A stretch of DNA of 64,000 nt from contig JARGXX010000129.1 of NCBI GenBank assembly GCA_030374765.1, positions 62,001 through 126,000 on the forward strand. The letters are read 5' to 3'. Source of the stretch: Agarophyton chilense. Taxonomy: Eukaryota; Rhodophyta; Florideophyceae; Gracilariales; Gracilariaceae. Each line of letters begins with the position of its first letter. The first letter of the stretch is position 1. The notes under the pieces were generated by a model. It ran no database searches and was not told where the DNA came from. It saw nothing but the letters and a program-made list of their open reading frames with translations. Made by a program: the position numbers and the translations under genes. This document shows, piece by piece, positions 63,741-64,000 of the stretch.

Positions 63741-64000
63741 ATTCATGATATTTAGTGATAGGGGTCTGTTATCTGAAGGCTAGAGCAAAACATTTTTGGT
63801 ATCTCGGATTTCCAGAAGTGGAAATCAACTGCAGTGCAACGTTCTGTGGATTCTTCTAGATTAATTTGACAGCCAATTTCCGAAGACGATCGAATTCAGC
63901 GAGCATGTCCAAGTGTAGCGCATTGACCCAGAATATGGTTTTTTGTTCTCTCTCGCACAATGCCATGATATTTAGCTTTTTCCAACATTTGTGTGTTCCT
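63741..64000. other. Sequence right of copia 2, no gene recognised
   Basis: 260 bp of AT-rich sequence to the window end. It continues whatever copia 2 inserted into at 59087, which is also unrecognised. Confidence 0.4.

Overview
This window is nuclear DNA from a eukaryote. The evidence is GT-AG introns in one gene, LTR retrotransposons of the Ty3/gypsy (chromovirus) and Ty1/copia classes, Tc1/mariner- and CACTA-type DNA transposons, a PH-domain pseudokinase, a type II membrane glycosyltransferase and a plastid-style ABC1 kinase with a transit-peptide-like N-terminus. Compact, nearly intron-free genes packed a few hundred bases apart inside large repeat fields fit a red alga (a florideophyte such as Chondrus or Gracilaria). 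That assignment is inferred from layout and gene style, not proven.

Layout. 1-8804: a minus-strand Ty3/gypsy chromovirus, nearly intact (gag, PR-RT-RNase H, integrase, chromodomain, right LTR), cut off by the window start. 9000-10930: a decayed CACTA-type (Tnp2) transposase on the plus strand. 11000-15960: decayed, unrecognised sequence. 15961-20568: a decayed minus-strand Ty1/copia element with 94-bp LTRs. 20837-21495: a solo gypsy LTR, followed by a Tc1 fragment. 22459-23967: a PH-domain pseudokinase gene (minus). 26086-27027: an orphan Pro-rich two-TM protein gene (plus). 27712-29006: a Tc1-like relic. 29800-34500: two diverged ends of another copia family plus AT-rich spacer. 34911-43725: a complete but heavily mutated second gypsy element bounded by the target duplication ACAGC. 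43726-47500: relics and spacer. 47519-56396: the gene island, with an ABC1/UbiB-type kinase, an orphan 163-aa protein, a fucosyltransferase-like enzyme, a Pro-rich protein and a long-chain acyl-CoA synthetase. 56961-58238: a second Tc1-like element. 58304-58645: a pogo-like relic. 59088-63735: a second copia element with 88-bp LTRs and target duplication CACTT.

The host genes form no operon. The ABC1 kinase (probably plastid or mitochondrial) and the acyl-CoA synthetase both touch lipid or isoprenoid metabolism, but nothing here links them directly. The most interesting host-gene signal is an 18-nt microexon in the ABC1 kinase that supplies the catalytic-loop motif in frame between two canonical introns. 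Skipping it would keep the frame and delete the active-site loop. Among the mobile elements, the best signals are the very short copia LTRs with a half-tRNA-like primer site, and two different apparent gag-pol expression arrangements in the two gypsy elements.
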